A stretch of 13,021 nucleotides of DNA from Candidatus Staskawiczbacteria bacterium (GTDB lineage Bacteria; Patescibacteriota; Minisyncoccia; Minisyncoccales; Staskawiczbacteraceae), in assembly GCA_903913175.1 (NCBI GenBank), contig CAIWKF010000124.1, positions 1 to 13,021 of the forward strand. The letters are read 5' to 3'. The notes beneath the pieces are model-generated. The model was not told the DNA's origin. It ran no database searches and saw only the letters and a program-made list of their open reading frames with translations. Both the position numbers and the translations under genes were made by a program. Below, piece by piece: positions 6,110 through 12,946 of this stretch (position 1 is the stretch's first letter; every line of letters begins with the position of its first letter).

Positions 6110-6289
6110 ATGAAATCTACAAATAGAATAATGACAGTGAGCTATGGCCCTGGAGACAAAAGGCAAAAGCCAATGATAAGAATCATTAACCGCTTTCTTA
6201 TTAACTCAGGGTTTTTAATAGGCAGTAAATTTATGGTTAAATATGAAAATAACAGAATTGTTATAATCCGTCTGCCAATTCAAAATTAA
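6110..6289 (+). CDS. SymE-like small protein (SymE/AbrB-type fold)
   Basis: 59 residues from the ATG at 6110. An in-frame GTG at 6080 would place the start inside the hairpin and add an unlikely hydrophobic leader. Residues 20-55, with KPMIRI, then RFLINSGFLIGSKFMVKYENNRIVI, follow the SymE pattern: a short strand, a helix ending in xxGFxIGxK, then two strands. SymE of E. coli is an SOS-induced toxin of AbrB-like fold, controlled by the antisense RNA SymR. In mobile elements such small proteins can also be DNA-binding regulators, so toxicity is not shown. The strong hairpin just upstream fits RNA-level control. The next gene starts 16 bp downstream, so the two are probably co-transcribed. Confidence 0.55.
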   Translation: MKSTNRIMTVSYGPGDKRQKPMIRIINRFLINSGFLIGSKFMVKYENNRIVIIRLPIQN

Positions 6290-6305
6290 TCATATTTAAA
6301 AAACA

Positions 6306-6536
6306 ATGGAAACATTTCCAATTTATGAAACAATGTGGGATGAGCACCAAGAAGAGATGGTAAGTACCGACAAAATTGTTGGCTACATAACTACATCTCA
6401 CAAAGGTGAAGTTTTAGGTAAAGGTGAGACAATAGCGGAATCAGAAGAAAAAGCTGTTATGTCCCTATATCCGGTAGAATATGCAATTACTATCCCTAAA
6501 AAGGCAAAGCAAAGAAGAGTCTTTGCCAAAGTATAA
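6306..6536 (+). CDS. Small hypothetical protein, cotranscribed with the SymE-like gene
   Basis: 76 residues, family not recognised. It is acidic at the N-terminus (YETMWDEHQEEM) and basic at the C-terminus (IPKKAKQRRVFAKV), with predicted strands around KIVGYITTSHKGEVLGKG and a helix around AESEEKAVMSL. The 16-bp gap behind the SymE-like gene and the hairpin just after its stop suggest a two-gene unit. An antitoxin or accessory role for the SymE-like protein is conceivable, but nothing in the sequence shows it. No Shine-Dalgarno; TAA stop. Confidence 0.55.
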   Translation: METFPIYETMWDEHQEEMVSTDKIVGYITTSHKGEVLGKGETIAESEEKAVMSLYPVEYAITIPKKAKQRRVFAKV

Positions 6537-6542
6537 TATTAT

Positions 6543-6588
6543 GGGGTGCCTCAGCCCTTAATTGTGTTGAGAGGCTGAGGCTTACCCC
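6543..6588. repeat. Long imperfect inverted repeat followed by a C-tract
   Basis: GCCTCAGCC (6548-6556) pairs with GGCTGAGGC (6573-6581). The stem continues inward (CTTAA with TTGAG, one wobble, one bulged A) and outward (GGGGT 6543-6547 with ACCCC 6584-6588 across a TT bulge), for about 19 pairs. C8 (6585-6592) and ATATATAA follow. No T-run follows, so a standard intrinsic terminator is doubtful on the plus strand; a structured RNA, DNA-processing site or protein-binding site is possible. Confidence 0.55.
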
Positions 6589-6617
6589 CCCCATATATAA
6601 TAGTCATTGTTGACTAA

Positions 6618-6646
6618 TTGACAGATACATATTGCTTAATAATTAT
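6618..6646 (+). promoter_or_regulatory. Candidate promoter for the 275-residue unknown gene
   Basis: A consensus TTGACA (6618-6623) lies 17 bp before AATTAT (6641-6646). A better -10 (TATAAT, 6650-6655) is present but 26 bp away. Transcription would start near 6653, which argues for the ATG at 6689 rather than the TTG at 6632. Confidence 0.35.
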
Positions 6647-6688
6647 CTATATAATAGAATAAAAGAATTAAAAAAAGCCCACAATTAT

Positions 6689-7513
6689 ATGAATATTTTA
6701 AGTGAAGTATATAAGATCATTAGAGACTCGGTGGCACCCTCGTCAATTTTTAGTGAAAAAAGGGTTGAATACAATGAAAACCTTAAAGAGGATGGTAGCT
6801 CCCCTTTTAAAGCATTTGAATATCGTTTTTTACCAACCCTTGGATTAACATTCAGAGACTTGCGCCCATTTTTAGAAGAACTAGACAGACTTGAATTAAT
6901 AAAGTTTTCTGGGCAAGTTGGCTGGGAAAAAGATAAAACGCCATATTACTGGGTGCACCTTTTTAAGTATGTAGATCCAGAAACTGTCCCTGAATATAAA
7001 AATGATGCAGTATCAACTCAACAAGTAATCCAAAAATCTAAAGTAATTCTGCCAAACTTACCGGCAAATCTGAAATGGGAAGAAATCACTATAAGATTTT
7101 TTAATAACCAAGAAGTTATGATAAAAGCAGGGGGGCAAACTATAAATTCAAATTTTGAAGTTATGGGGTTTATAGATAAAAAAAGAAAATTACCAAATGT
7201 TCAATGGAAGCTTTTGGAAACACTCTCAAAAAAGCATGGCGAAATATCATGGCAGAACAACAAAGGCTTGTCTGCGCAACAAATTAATTCAATTAAAAAG
7301 AGAAAGCAAAAATTATCAGAAGGCCTCCAGTCAATTTTTCAAATCAAGGATGACCCCTTTTCCGATTATAAAAAAGGCAAGGCATACAAAATAAAAATAA
7401 ATCTAACTCCGATAAATAACGAAACAGATGATGGGCCAAATACTGAAATGAGGAGCTACTTGGACGAAGAGTGTCCGCAAGTTGATGATAGAGAAGCTTA
7501 TTCTAAAGATTAA
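6689..7513 (+). CDS. Unknown protein, possible winged-helix DNA-binding/regulatory
   Basis: 275 residues from the first ATG; the frame stays open back to a TTG at 6632, which lies inside the candidate promoter. Family not recognised. The N-terminal half has a helix-rich section (LTFRDLRPFLEELDRLELIKFSG) followed by strands (TPYYWVHLFKYV), which resembles a winged helix. The C-terminal half begins with a strand pair (EEITIRFFNNQEVMIKAGG) and then a second possible winged-helix-like region (LPNVQWKLLETLSKKHGEISW, with a basic KKRKQK helix). The last 30 residues are acidic. Two identical palindromes and a terminator lie just after its stop, upstream of the primase gene. A regulator or replication accessory protein is my best guess from context only. 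Confidence 0.55.
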   Translation: MNILSEVYKIIRDSVAPSSIFSEKRVEYNENLKEDGSSPFKAFEYRFLPTLGLTFRDLRPFLEELDRLELIKFSGQVGWEKDKTPYYWVHLFKYVDPETVPEYKNDAVSTQQVIQKSKVILPNLPANLKWEEITIRFFNNQEVMIKAGGQTINSNFEVMGFIDKKRKLPNVQWKLLETLSKKHGEISWQNNKGLSAQQINSIKKRKQKLSEGLQSIFQIKDDPFSDYKKGKAYKIKINLTPINNETDDGPNTEMRSYLDEECPQVDDREAYSKD

Positions 7514-7517
7514 AAAG

Positions 7518-7560
7518 CGTGAATTCACGGGATTTGCGATAGTAATAATCGTGAATTCAC
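7518..7560. promoter_or_regulatory. Pair of identical palindromic operator candidates, 32 bp apart
   Basis: GTGAATTCAC occurs at 7519-7528 and 7551-7560. Each is a perfect 10-bp palindrome, and the first extends to 12 bp as CGTGAATTCACG. The 32-bp spacing is about three helical turns, which suits cooperative binding of a dimeric protein on one DNA face. A degraded third site, ATCGTGAA, lies at 7624-7631 near the next start codon. As RNA, the pair could also form one long hairpin. Confidence 0.6.
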
Positions 7561-7580
7561 TAAAAATATTCTAACAATTT

Positions 7581-7607
7581 AAAGCCCCTTTCCCAGAGGG
7601 GCTTTTT
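7581..7607 (+). terminator. Intrinsic terminator after the 275-residue unknown gene
   Basis: AAAGCCCCT (7581-7589) pairs with AGGGGCTTT (7597-7605) around a 7-base loop, and the T tract runs to 7607. It closes the transcript of the preceding gene. The next gene must have its own promoter, or this is an attenuator. Confidence 0.9.
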
Positions 7608-7614
7608 ATGTACT

Positions 7615-7664
7615 CGAAATTTCATCGTGAAAATTCGCCAACTGAAAGTATAAGGCGAAATTTT
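7615..7664 (+). promoter_or_regulatory. Two mutually exclusive hairpins before the 76-residue gene
   Basis: AAAATTCG (7630-7637) can pair leftward with the CGAAATTT copy at 7615-7622 (TTTCA/TGAAA plus CGAA/TTCG, one A-A mismatch) or rightward with the second copy, as AAAATTCGCC (7630-7639) with GGCGAAATTTT (7654-7664, one bulge). The right-hand stem ends three bases before the ATG at 7668. A -10-like TATAAG (7649-7654) overlaps it, so the symmetry could instead be a DNA operator. Confidence 0.4.
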
Positions 7665-7667
7665 ACT

Positions 7668-7898
7668 ATGAAAAAAACAATAAATAACAATTTAAAAGAA
7701 ATACAAACTTTAGAGGCAGATGCCTTTGAACAACTTAAAAGAAAACACTTTGAAAAACACGGAGTGGAAATGTCTGAACAGGAAGCGGAAGATGTTCGCT
7801 ATATTGCCCAGATGTTTGCAGAGATTGCACTTGAATCTTGGTTTAGTAAAAAGAAAAAGTTTTTGGAATCTAAAAAGACGGTTCCTAAAAATCCATAA
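7668..7898 (+). CDS. Small helical hypothetical protein upstream of the primase gene
   Basis: 76 residues from the ATG at 7668. An in-frame ATG at 7608 abuts the T tract of the terminator, and the 20 extra codons it would add overlap the hairpins, so I reject it. The protein is charged and almost wholly helical (NLKEIQTLEADAFEQLKRKHFEKHG, then EQEAEDVRYIAQMFAEIALESW), with a basic tail (SKKKKFLESKK). No family recognised. It lies 44 bp before the primase/ATPase gene and is probably cotranscribed with it, which suggests a replication accessory or copy-control role, by position only. Confidence 0.55.
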   Translation: MKKTINNNLKEIQTLEADAFEQLKRKHFEKHGVEMSEQEAEDVRYIAQMFAEIALESWFSKKKKFLESKKTVPKNP

Positions 7899-7942
7899 TT
7901 ATTTTTTAGCAGTTGAATTATTAACTTAAATAAAAAAATAAT

Positions 7943-9673
7943 ATGGATAATGAAACAATCTTTAATCAAGCATTAAGGTATCACGCACTAGGGTTTTCTA
8001 TAATCCCAGTTGGACAAGATAAAAAACCACTTATTAAATGGAGGCAGTATCAAGAAAAAAAAGCGACGCCTCAAGAAATAGAAGAATGGACAATCCAATT
8101 CCCAAAAATGAATATTGGAGCTGTTACAGGTAAAGTTTCTGGTATTGTTGTAATTGACGTTGAAAATGGCGGAAGTATTGATAACTTTCCTGCCACTACA
8201 ACTTCAAGGACAGGAGGTCTTGGTTGGCATCTATTTTATAAATACCCTGCTGACTTTAAAGGACTAATCCCTAATAGTACAAAAAAGTTGGGAGAATTTA
8301 TTGACGTGAGAGCAGATGGTGGTTATGTAGTCTTACCGCCATCAGTTCACGCATCTGGTAATTCTTACGAATGGATAACCCCACCAGAAAATGGTTTGAC
8401 TGAAATTCCAGCAGATTTGTTGGAAAAGATAATGGGAAAAGACTTACCACAACAAGAAATGTTAAATGACGGAGATGTTCCAGAAGGAATGCGCAATAGT
8501 GAGGCAACAAAATTTGTTGGTAGATTATTGCACTATATCCCAAAAGATTTGTGGGACACCGCAGGTTGGGGTTCTCTAAAAGAATGGAATTCTACTCGGG
8601 CCAATCCTCCACTACTTGAAGGAGAATTAAAAACTATTTTTGCCAGTATTAAAAACAGAGAGAGTAGCAATAGAAGCGGAAACGCTGAACCAACAAACTT
8701 TACGCCTTTTACCCTTGATGATTTATATGGAGAAGAATTTCCAGCAGTTAGGTGGGTGGTTAAAGACCTTGTTCCGCTCGGAACTATTACCGCCTTAACT
8801 GGTGATTCAAATTCCTACAAAACATTTTTAACTCAAAGCATGGCTGGAGATGTAGCTTTAGGTAACCAGTTTTTAAAACACTTCCCCACTACTAAAGGAA
8901 AGGTGCTCATAGTGGACGAAGAAAACCATCGAATGCATATAAAAGACAGATTCAAACAAATGGGAATTAGTCCAACAAAAGACATATTGTTTCTTTCACT
9001 TAGGGGTGTAAAAATAGACAATGAATATCACTTACAACATTTAAAGGAATTAATTGAAAAAGAAAAACCAATACTTGTTATTCTTGATTCTCTTGTAAGG
9101 TTACACTCTGGGGAAGAAAATTCTGCTACTGAAATGGCGGTAGCATTTTCTGCAATGAAACAACTTGTTGCTGAAGATAGAGCAATTCTGTTTATTCACC
9201 ATCATCGAAAGCCACAGGGTTTTGGCAAAAAAAGTAATAGCCAAAGCATTCGTGGCTCAAGCGACATTATCGCAGCCGTAGATTCTCATATGGCTATTGA
9301 TAGGAAAGAGACTGAGTTTACTATAACTCAGACTAAAATGAGGCTACAGCCCGAATTAAAGCCCTTTAAAGTGGCTTTAGTGCCAACTCCAGAGGAAAAT
9401 CTAGTGTTTTCTTATCAAGGAGAAGATACTTCCGAAGAAGACAAAATGCAAGAAGCTTATGAAGAAATTAAAGCTGTTCTTGCAAATGCAACAGAACCTT
9501 TAACAATAGACATGCTTGCAGAAGAAGTAGAATTGCCTATGGCAAAACTTAGACAAGCAATTAAAGATCTTTTAAAATCAAAAGACCTTATAATTGCTAA
9601 AGTTGGAGCGCATGGTGCTTATTTCTACGAACTTCCACAACTGGAATCAGAATCAGTTTCTGATACTATATAA
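7943..9673 (+). CDS. Fused primase-polymerase and RepA-type RecA-fold ATPase (replication protein)
   Basis: 576 residues. Residues 1-165 are a bifunctional primase/polymerase domain (Prim-Pol): GFSIIPVGQDKKPLIKW, then the metal-binding IDVEN (D72, E74), GGLGWHLFY with H96, and DVRADGGYVVLPPS at 121-134. Residues about 178-240 fit a PriCT-type helical domain (EGMRNSEATKF, WN, PPLLEGELKTIFASI). Residues about 260-480 are a RecA-fold ATPase like RSF1010 RepA: Walker A GDSNSYKT at 287-294, Walker B LVILDSL at 378-384, and IHHHRK at 418-423. The C-terminus (about 505-570) looks like a winged helix. Such fusions replicate plasmids, phages and integrated elements by making primers and unwinding DNA in one chain. 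All key residues are present. No Shine-Dalgarno; it is the strongest sign of a replicating element here. Confidence 0.85.
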   Translation: MDNETIFNQALRYHALGFSIIPVGQDKKPLIKWRQYQEKKATPQEIEEWTIQFPKMNIGAVTGKVSGIVVIDVENGGSIDNFPATTTSRTGGLGWHLFYKYPADFKGLIPNSTKKLGEFIDVRADGGYVVLPPSVHASGNSYEWITPPENGLTEIPADLLEKIMGKDLPQQEMLNDGDVPEGMRNSEATKFVGRLLHYIPKDLWDTAGWGSLKEWNSTRANPPLLEGELKTIFASIKNRESSNRSGNAEPTNFTPFTLDDLYGEEFPAVRWVVKDLVPLGTITALTGDSNSYKTFLTQSMAGDVALGNQFLKHFPTTKGKVLIVDEENHRMHIKDRFKQMGISPTKDILFLSLRGVKIDNEYHLQHLKELIEKEKPILVILDSLVRLHSGEENSATEMAVAFSAMKQLVAEDRAILFIHHHRKPQGFGKKSNSQSIRGSSDIIAAVDSHMAIDRKETEFTITQTKMRLQPELKPFKVALVPTPEENLVFSYQGEDTSEEDKMQEAYEEIKAVLANATEPLTIDMLAEEVELPMAKLRQAIKDLLKSKDLIIAKVGAHGAYFYELPQLESESVSDTI

Positions 9674-9689
9674 ACTAAAAAGCTAAAAG

Positions 9690-9736
9690 CTGGGTTTGGT
9701 GGATATTTTGCACTTATTTTCCAAACTCAGTCTTTT
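9690..9736 (+). terminator. Intrinsic terminator after the primase/ATPase gene
   Basis: CTGGGTTTGG (9690-9699) pairs with CCAAACTCAG (9721-9730) over 10 pairs with one G-U, around a 21-base loop, and TCTTTT follows. It separates the replication gene from the recombinase. Confidence 0.65.
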
Positions 9737-9772
9737 ACAACTTGAAAATAATTAAAAATTAAAAATAAAATT

Positions 9773-11419
9773 ATGAAAAAAATAATTTCAAAAATAGCAA
9801 AAAAGTTGATGGCAATAATATATATTAGGGTTAGTTCCGATGAGCAAGTGGACGGCACTTCTTTGGAATTTCAAGAAGAGGCTTGCAGAAAATACTGCGA
9901 ACAGAAAGGGATCGAAGTTGTGGCAATATTCAAGGACGAAGGTGAATCTGCAAAAGATTTAAGTTCTAAAAACAGAAAAGAGTTTTTAAGAGCTCTTGAA
10001 TTTTGTAGGAAAAACAAAATTGATGCCTTTGTGGTTTTAAGAGTTTCTAGGTTTGCAAGAAACACCGAAGACCATTTTGCTGTTAGAAAAATACTTTCAA
10101 AATATGGCACTGCCCTGCATTCTGTTACCGAGCCTATCGGCAACAAGCCAAGCGAAAAGTTCATTGAAACAGTTTTGGCCGGAGCAGCTGATTATGACAA
10201 TGCCATAAGAAGACAGCAGTCTATTGATGGCATGTGTCAAAAAATCAAACAAGGGATTTCGCCTTGGAAACCGCCAGTTGGCTACATCTGCAATCATAAC
10301 AAAAAACAAGGCCAGAAGAAAACTGAGCCGGACCAAATACATCCTCAAGTTTTTCCAATATTGCAAAAAGTGCTTAGGCAATATTCAAAGCAGTTAATTA
10401 CCGAAAAAGGCATAACTATTGAATTAGCTAAAACTGACTTTGAAAAGCTGACAGGGATCAAGCCCACCAAACAATTTGTACACCAGTTATTTGGCACTAG
10501 GTTAACATTTTATGCGGGCTGGCTCACAAACCCTTGGCCAGCTGAAGACGACTCAGATAAGCTTATAAAAGGCAAACACTTGGCTATGATTACAGAGAAT
10601 GAATGGGAGTTAATCAAGCAAACTAAGAAAGGTGGTATTAGAAATGGAATCAAAAAGTCACGAGACAATTCAAATTTCCCATTAAGAAGATTTGTTTTGT
10701 GTCCTGTGTGCAAGCATCCTTTAACTGCTAGCACATCAAAGGGAAAAACTAAAAGGTTCCCATATTATCATTGCTATAATAACGGTTGCTCTTTAAGATA
10801 TAGGAGTATACCAAAGGCAGACATAGAAAAAGCATTTATTGCTTTACTTAAAAAGATCATGCCAACTGAAGCATTCACCGCCTACTTTGAGGTGGTAGTG
10901 CTTGGGCATTGGAATAGCAAAATCACAGAATTAAAACAATCAACCAGCATGCACGAAAAAGAATTGGCTGATTTGCAATTAAAAAGAAAACACATCTTTG
11001 AGATGCGTGAGAGTGGTGATTATTCTACAGAAGAGTTTAAGGAAAGAAAAAATGACATTGAGAACCAAATTAAGGTTGTTGAATTATCTGTTGCAGAATC
11101 CAGCATTGAGGACTATGATCTAAAAGAGGGCATGAATTACGCCAAACAAAGTATACAAGATTTGGCTGGGCAATGGTTTAAATTAGATATGCCTTTGCGC
11201 ACAAAGTTCCAAAAGTTAATATTTCCTGAAGAAATTTGCTATGACAAAGAATTACTTTTTGGAACTCCACAACTTGGCTCTATTTTTGCCTTAAATGAGG
11301 CATATTCAAGCCAAAAGTACGATTTGGTGCCCTCGGCAGGACTCGAACCTACAACAACTGGTTCGAAGCCAGTTATGATATCCATTTCACCACGAGGGCT
11401 AATTGAGGTAACTTATTAA
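9773..11419 (+). CDS. Large serine recombinase (integrase) with antisense-tRNA C-terminus
   Basis: 548 residues. The N-terminal resolvase domain (about 13-155) carries YIRVSSDEQ, with the nucleophile S21, and VVLRVSRFARN at 87-97 with the conserved arginines. The recombinase domain (about 160-290) starts at KIKQGISPWKPPVGY. A zinc ribbon follows, with C310, C313, C334 and C339, then a coiled coil (about 385-440), as in phage and transposon integrases. These enzymes join attP and attB through a two-base core. Residues 518-543 are the antisense translation of the intact tRNA-Arg gene, and the stop lies beyond it in the tRNA's promoter. The protein end therefore depends on the junction, and in a circular form the C-terminus may differ. 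The start could also be M13 (9809), directly before the catalytic strand. Confidence 0.9.
   Translation: MKKIISKIAKKLMAIIYIRVSSDEQVDGTSLEFQEEACRKYCEQKGIEVVAIFKDEGESAKDLSSKNRKEFLRALEFCRKNKIDAFVVLRVSRFARNTEDHFAVRKILSKYGTALHSVTEPIGNKPSEKFIETVLAGAADYDNAIRRQQSIDGMCQKIKQGISPWKPPVGYICNHNKKQGQKKTEPDQIHPQVFPILQKVLRQYSKQLITEKGITIELAKTDFEKLTGIKPTKQFVHQLFGTRLTFYAGWLTNPWPAEDDSDKLIKGKHLAMITENEWELIKQTKKGGIRNGIKKSRDNSNFPLRRFVLCPVCKHPLTASTSKGKTKRFPYYHCYNNGCSLRYRSIPKADIEKAFIALLKKIMPTEAFTAYFEVVVLGHWNSKITELKQSTSMHEKELADLQLKRKHIFEMRESGDYSTEEFKERKNDIENQIKVVELSVAESSIEDYDLKEGMNYAKQSIQDLAGQWFKLDMPLRTKFQKLIFPEEICYDKELLFGTPQLGSIFALNEAYSSQKYDLVPSAGLEPTTTGSKPVMISISPRGLIEVTY
11325..11399 (-). tRNA. tRNA-Arg, anticodon TCG
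   Basis: The minus strand folds as a full cloverleaf. The acceptor stem is GCCCTCG/CGAGGGC (11399-11393 with 11335-11329). The D arm is GTGA/TCAT. The anticodon arm is ACTGG/CCAGT with loop CTTCGAA (anticodon TCG). The T arm is GTAGG/CCTGC with loop TTCGAGT. The discriminator A is followed by an encoded CCA (11327-11325). It reads CGN arginine codons. It overlaps, antisense, the 3' end of the recombinase gene and marks the right end of the inferred element. It is intact, so integration did not break it. Confidence 0.95.
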
Positions 11420-11448
11420 ATTCTAACAGAAAATTTGAAAATAATCAA
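11420..11448 (-). promoter_or_regulatory. Candidate promoter of tRNA-Arg
   Basis: On the minus strand, TTGATT (11448-11443) and TAGAAT (11425-11420) are 17 bp apart. Transcription would start near 11413, about 14 bases before the mature tRNA 5' end. It interleaves with the plus-strand promoter for cca, and the recombinase stop codon lies just downstream of its -10. Confidence 0.55.
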
Positions 11449-11463
11449 TTTTTAGAGTAGAGT
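11435..11463 (+). promoter_or_regulatory. Candidate promoter of cca
   Basis: TTGAAA (11435-11440) and TAGAGT (11458-11463) are 17 bp apart. Transcription would start within a few bases of the ATG at 11470, predicting a leaderless or nearly leaderless mRNA. Confidence 0.45.
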
Positions 11464-11469
11464 AGAATA

Positions 11470-12936
11470 ATGACAATTCCAAAGGAAGTTAAAAATATAA
11501 TAGGAAAATTAGAAAAAGCTGGCTTTGAGGCCTATATTGTGGGCGGATGCGTGCGCGATTTTTTGCTTGCAGTTGAACCGAATGACTGGGATGTGACTAC
11601 AAATGCTAAGCCAGAAGAAATTGTAAAAATATTTCCAGATAGCTTTTATGAAAATAAATTTTTAACTGTAACAGTAAAAACTGAAAGTAAAAATTTAAAA
11701 TTAGCAGAAATTGAAATAACCACTTATAGATCAGAACAGGGTTATTCAGACAAGCGTCACCCAGATGAAGTAAAATATGCTGAAAATTTAGAAGATGATT
11801 TAAGTCGTAGAGATTTTACAGTAAATGCAATGGCAATGGAAAGCAAAAAGCAAAAAGCAAAAATCAATAAAGTAATTGATTTATATGACGGTCAAAATGA
11901 TTTAAAAAATAAAATAATTAAAACTGTGGGAAACGCAGAAGAACGCTTTAGTGAAGATGCACTAAGAATGCTTCGAGCAGTACGTTTTGCTTGCGTACTT
12001 AATTTTAGTATTGAAGAAAAAACATTTGAAGCTATTAAGAAGAATGCAATTTGGATGGAAGCTGTTTCAAAAGAAAGAATTAAAGATGAATTTATTAAAA
12101 TTATTATGTCGCCCAGCGCAGGTAAAGGTATAGAACTTTTGCGTGAAACAGGTTTGCTTAAATATATTATGCCAGAACTTTTAGATGGTTTTGGTGTGAC
12201 GCAAAATAAGCACCATACTTTTGATTGTTATCAGCACTTATTAAAATCTTTAGAATATGCTGTAAAAAAAGATTTTAATTTGTATGTAAGAATGGCTTCT
12301 TTATTACATGATATTGCCAAGCCCAAGGTAAAAGTTGGCGAAGGTGAAAGCTCTACTTTTTATAATCATGAAATTGTAGGAGCTAAAATGTGTTTTCAAA
12401 TTTTAAATAGATTAAAATTTCCTAAAAAAGATATTGAAAAAATTACAAAATTAGTAAGGTACCATTTATTTTATTATAATGTAGATGAAGTTAAAGAAGC
12501 TTCTGTTAGAAGGTTGGTTCGCCAGGTTGGAGCAGAAAATATGGAAGAGCTTTTACAAGTGCGTCAAGCAGATAGAATTGGTAGCGGTGTGCCAAAAGCT
12601 GAGCCTTATAAATTACGCCACTTAAAATATTTAATTGAAAAAGTTTCAAAAGATCCAATTTCTGTAAAAATGCTTAAAGTAAATGGTGGCGATATAATGG
12701 AAATTCTTAACATAAAACCTGGGCCAAAAATTGGGCAAATTTTAGATGTTTTACTTGGTTATGTTTTAGACAGTCCAAAAAATAATGATAGAAAAATTTT
12801 AGAAAAAGAAATTATAAAACTTGGAAATTTAAAAGATACAGAGCTAAAAGGTTTAGCTAAAAAAGCTGGTACAGAAATTGAACAAGTGGAAACTAAGCAA
12901 GACCAAACAACTAAATCAAAATATTGGGTCAAATAA
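11470..12936 (+). CDS. cca: CCA-adding tRNA nucleotidyltransferase with HD domain
   Basis: 488 residues. It adds or repairs the CCA end of tRNAs using CTP and ATP. As a class II nucleotidyltransferase it shows GGCVRD at 25-30, the metal-binding DWD at 39-41, RRDFTVNA at 113-120, and the nucleotide-selecting EDALR at 162-166 inside EDALRMLRAVRFA. An HD phosphohydrolase domain begins near residue 250 (HHTFDCYQH, then LLHD with H280/D281), as in longer bacterial enzymes; this half may remove 2',3'-cyclic phosphates from tRNA ends. All core residues are present. Sequence alone does not exclude an A-adding or poly(A) polymerase relative. It lies between tRNA-Arg, which encodes its CCA, and tRNA-Pro, which apparently does not and so needs this enzyme. 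It looks chromosomal and marks the outer flank of the element. Confidence 0.9.
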   Translation: MTIPKEVKNIIGKLEKAGFEAYIVGGCVRDFLLAVEPNDWDVTTNAKPEEIVKIFPDSFYENKFLTVTVKTESKNLKLAEIEITTYRSEQGYSDKRHPDEVKYAENLEDDLSRRDFTVNAMAMESKKQKAKINKVIDLYDGQNDLKNKIIKTVGNAEERFSEDALRMLRAVRFACVLNFSIEEKTFEAIKKNAIWMEAVSKERIKDEFIKIIMSPSAGKGIELLRETGLLKYIMPELLDGFGVTQNKHHTFDCYQHLLKSLEYAVKKDFNLYVRMASLLHDIAKPKVKVGEGESSTFYNHEIVGAKMCFQILNRLKFPKKDIEKITKLVRYHLFYYNVDEVKEASVRRLVRQVGAENMEELLQVRQADRIGSGVPKAEPYKLRHLKYLIEKVSKDPISVKMLKVNGGDIMEILNIKPGPKIGQILDVLLGYVLDSPKNNDRKILEKEIIKLGNLKDTELKGLAKKAGTEIEQVETKQDQTTKSKYWVK

Positions 12937-12946
12937 AAACTAATAG

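Noticed and set aside
6632..6688. TTG start extending the unknown gene by 19 codons
   Set aside because: The segment overlaps a consensus TTGACA promoter candidate; the first ATG at 6689 fits better, though the extension cannot be excluded.
6725..6745. GACTCGGTGGCACCCTCG resembling the tRNA-Arg 3' end, as a possible left attachment site
   Set aside because: Only scattered short matches, and it lies in the coding region for SVAPSS of the unknown gene; no ordered identity with the tRNA end.
7608..7667. ATG start at 7608 for the small gene before the primase
   Set aside because: It directly abuts the T tract of a strong terminator and the 20 added codons cover overlapping hairpins.
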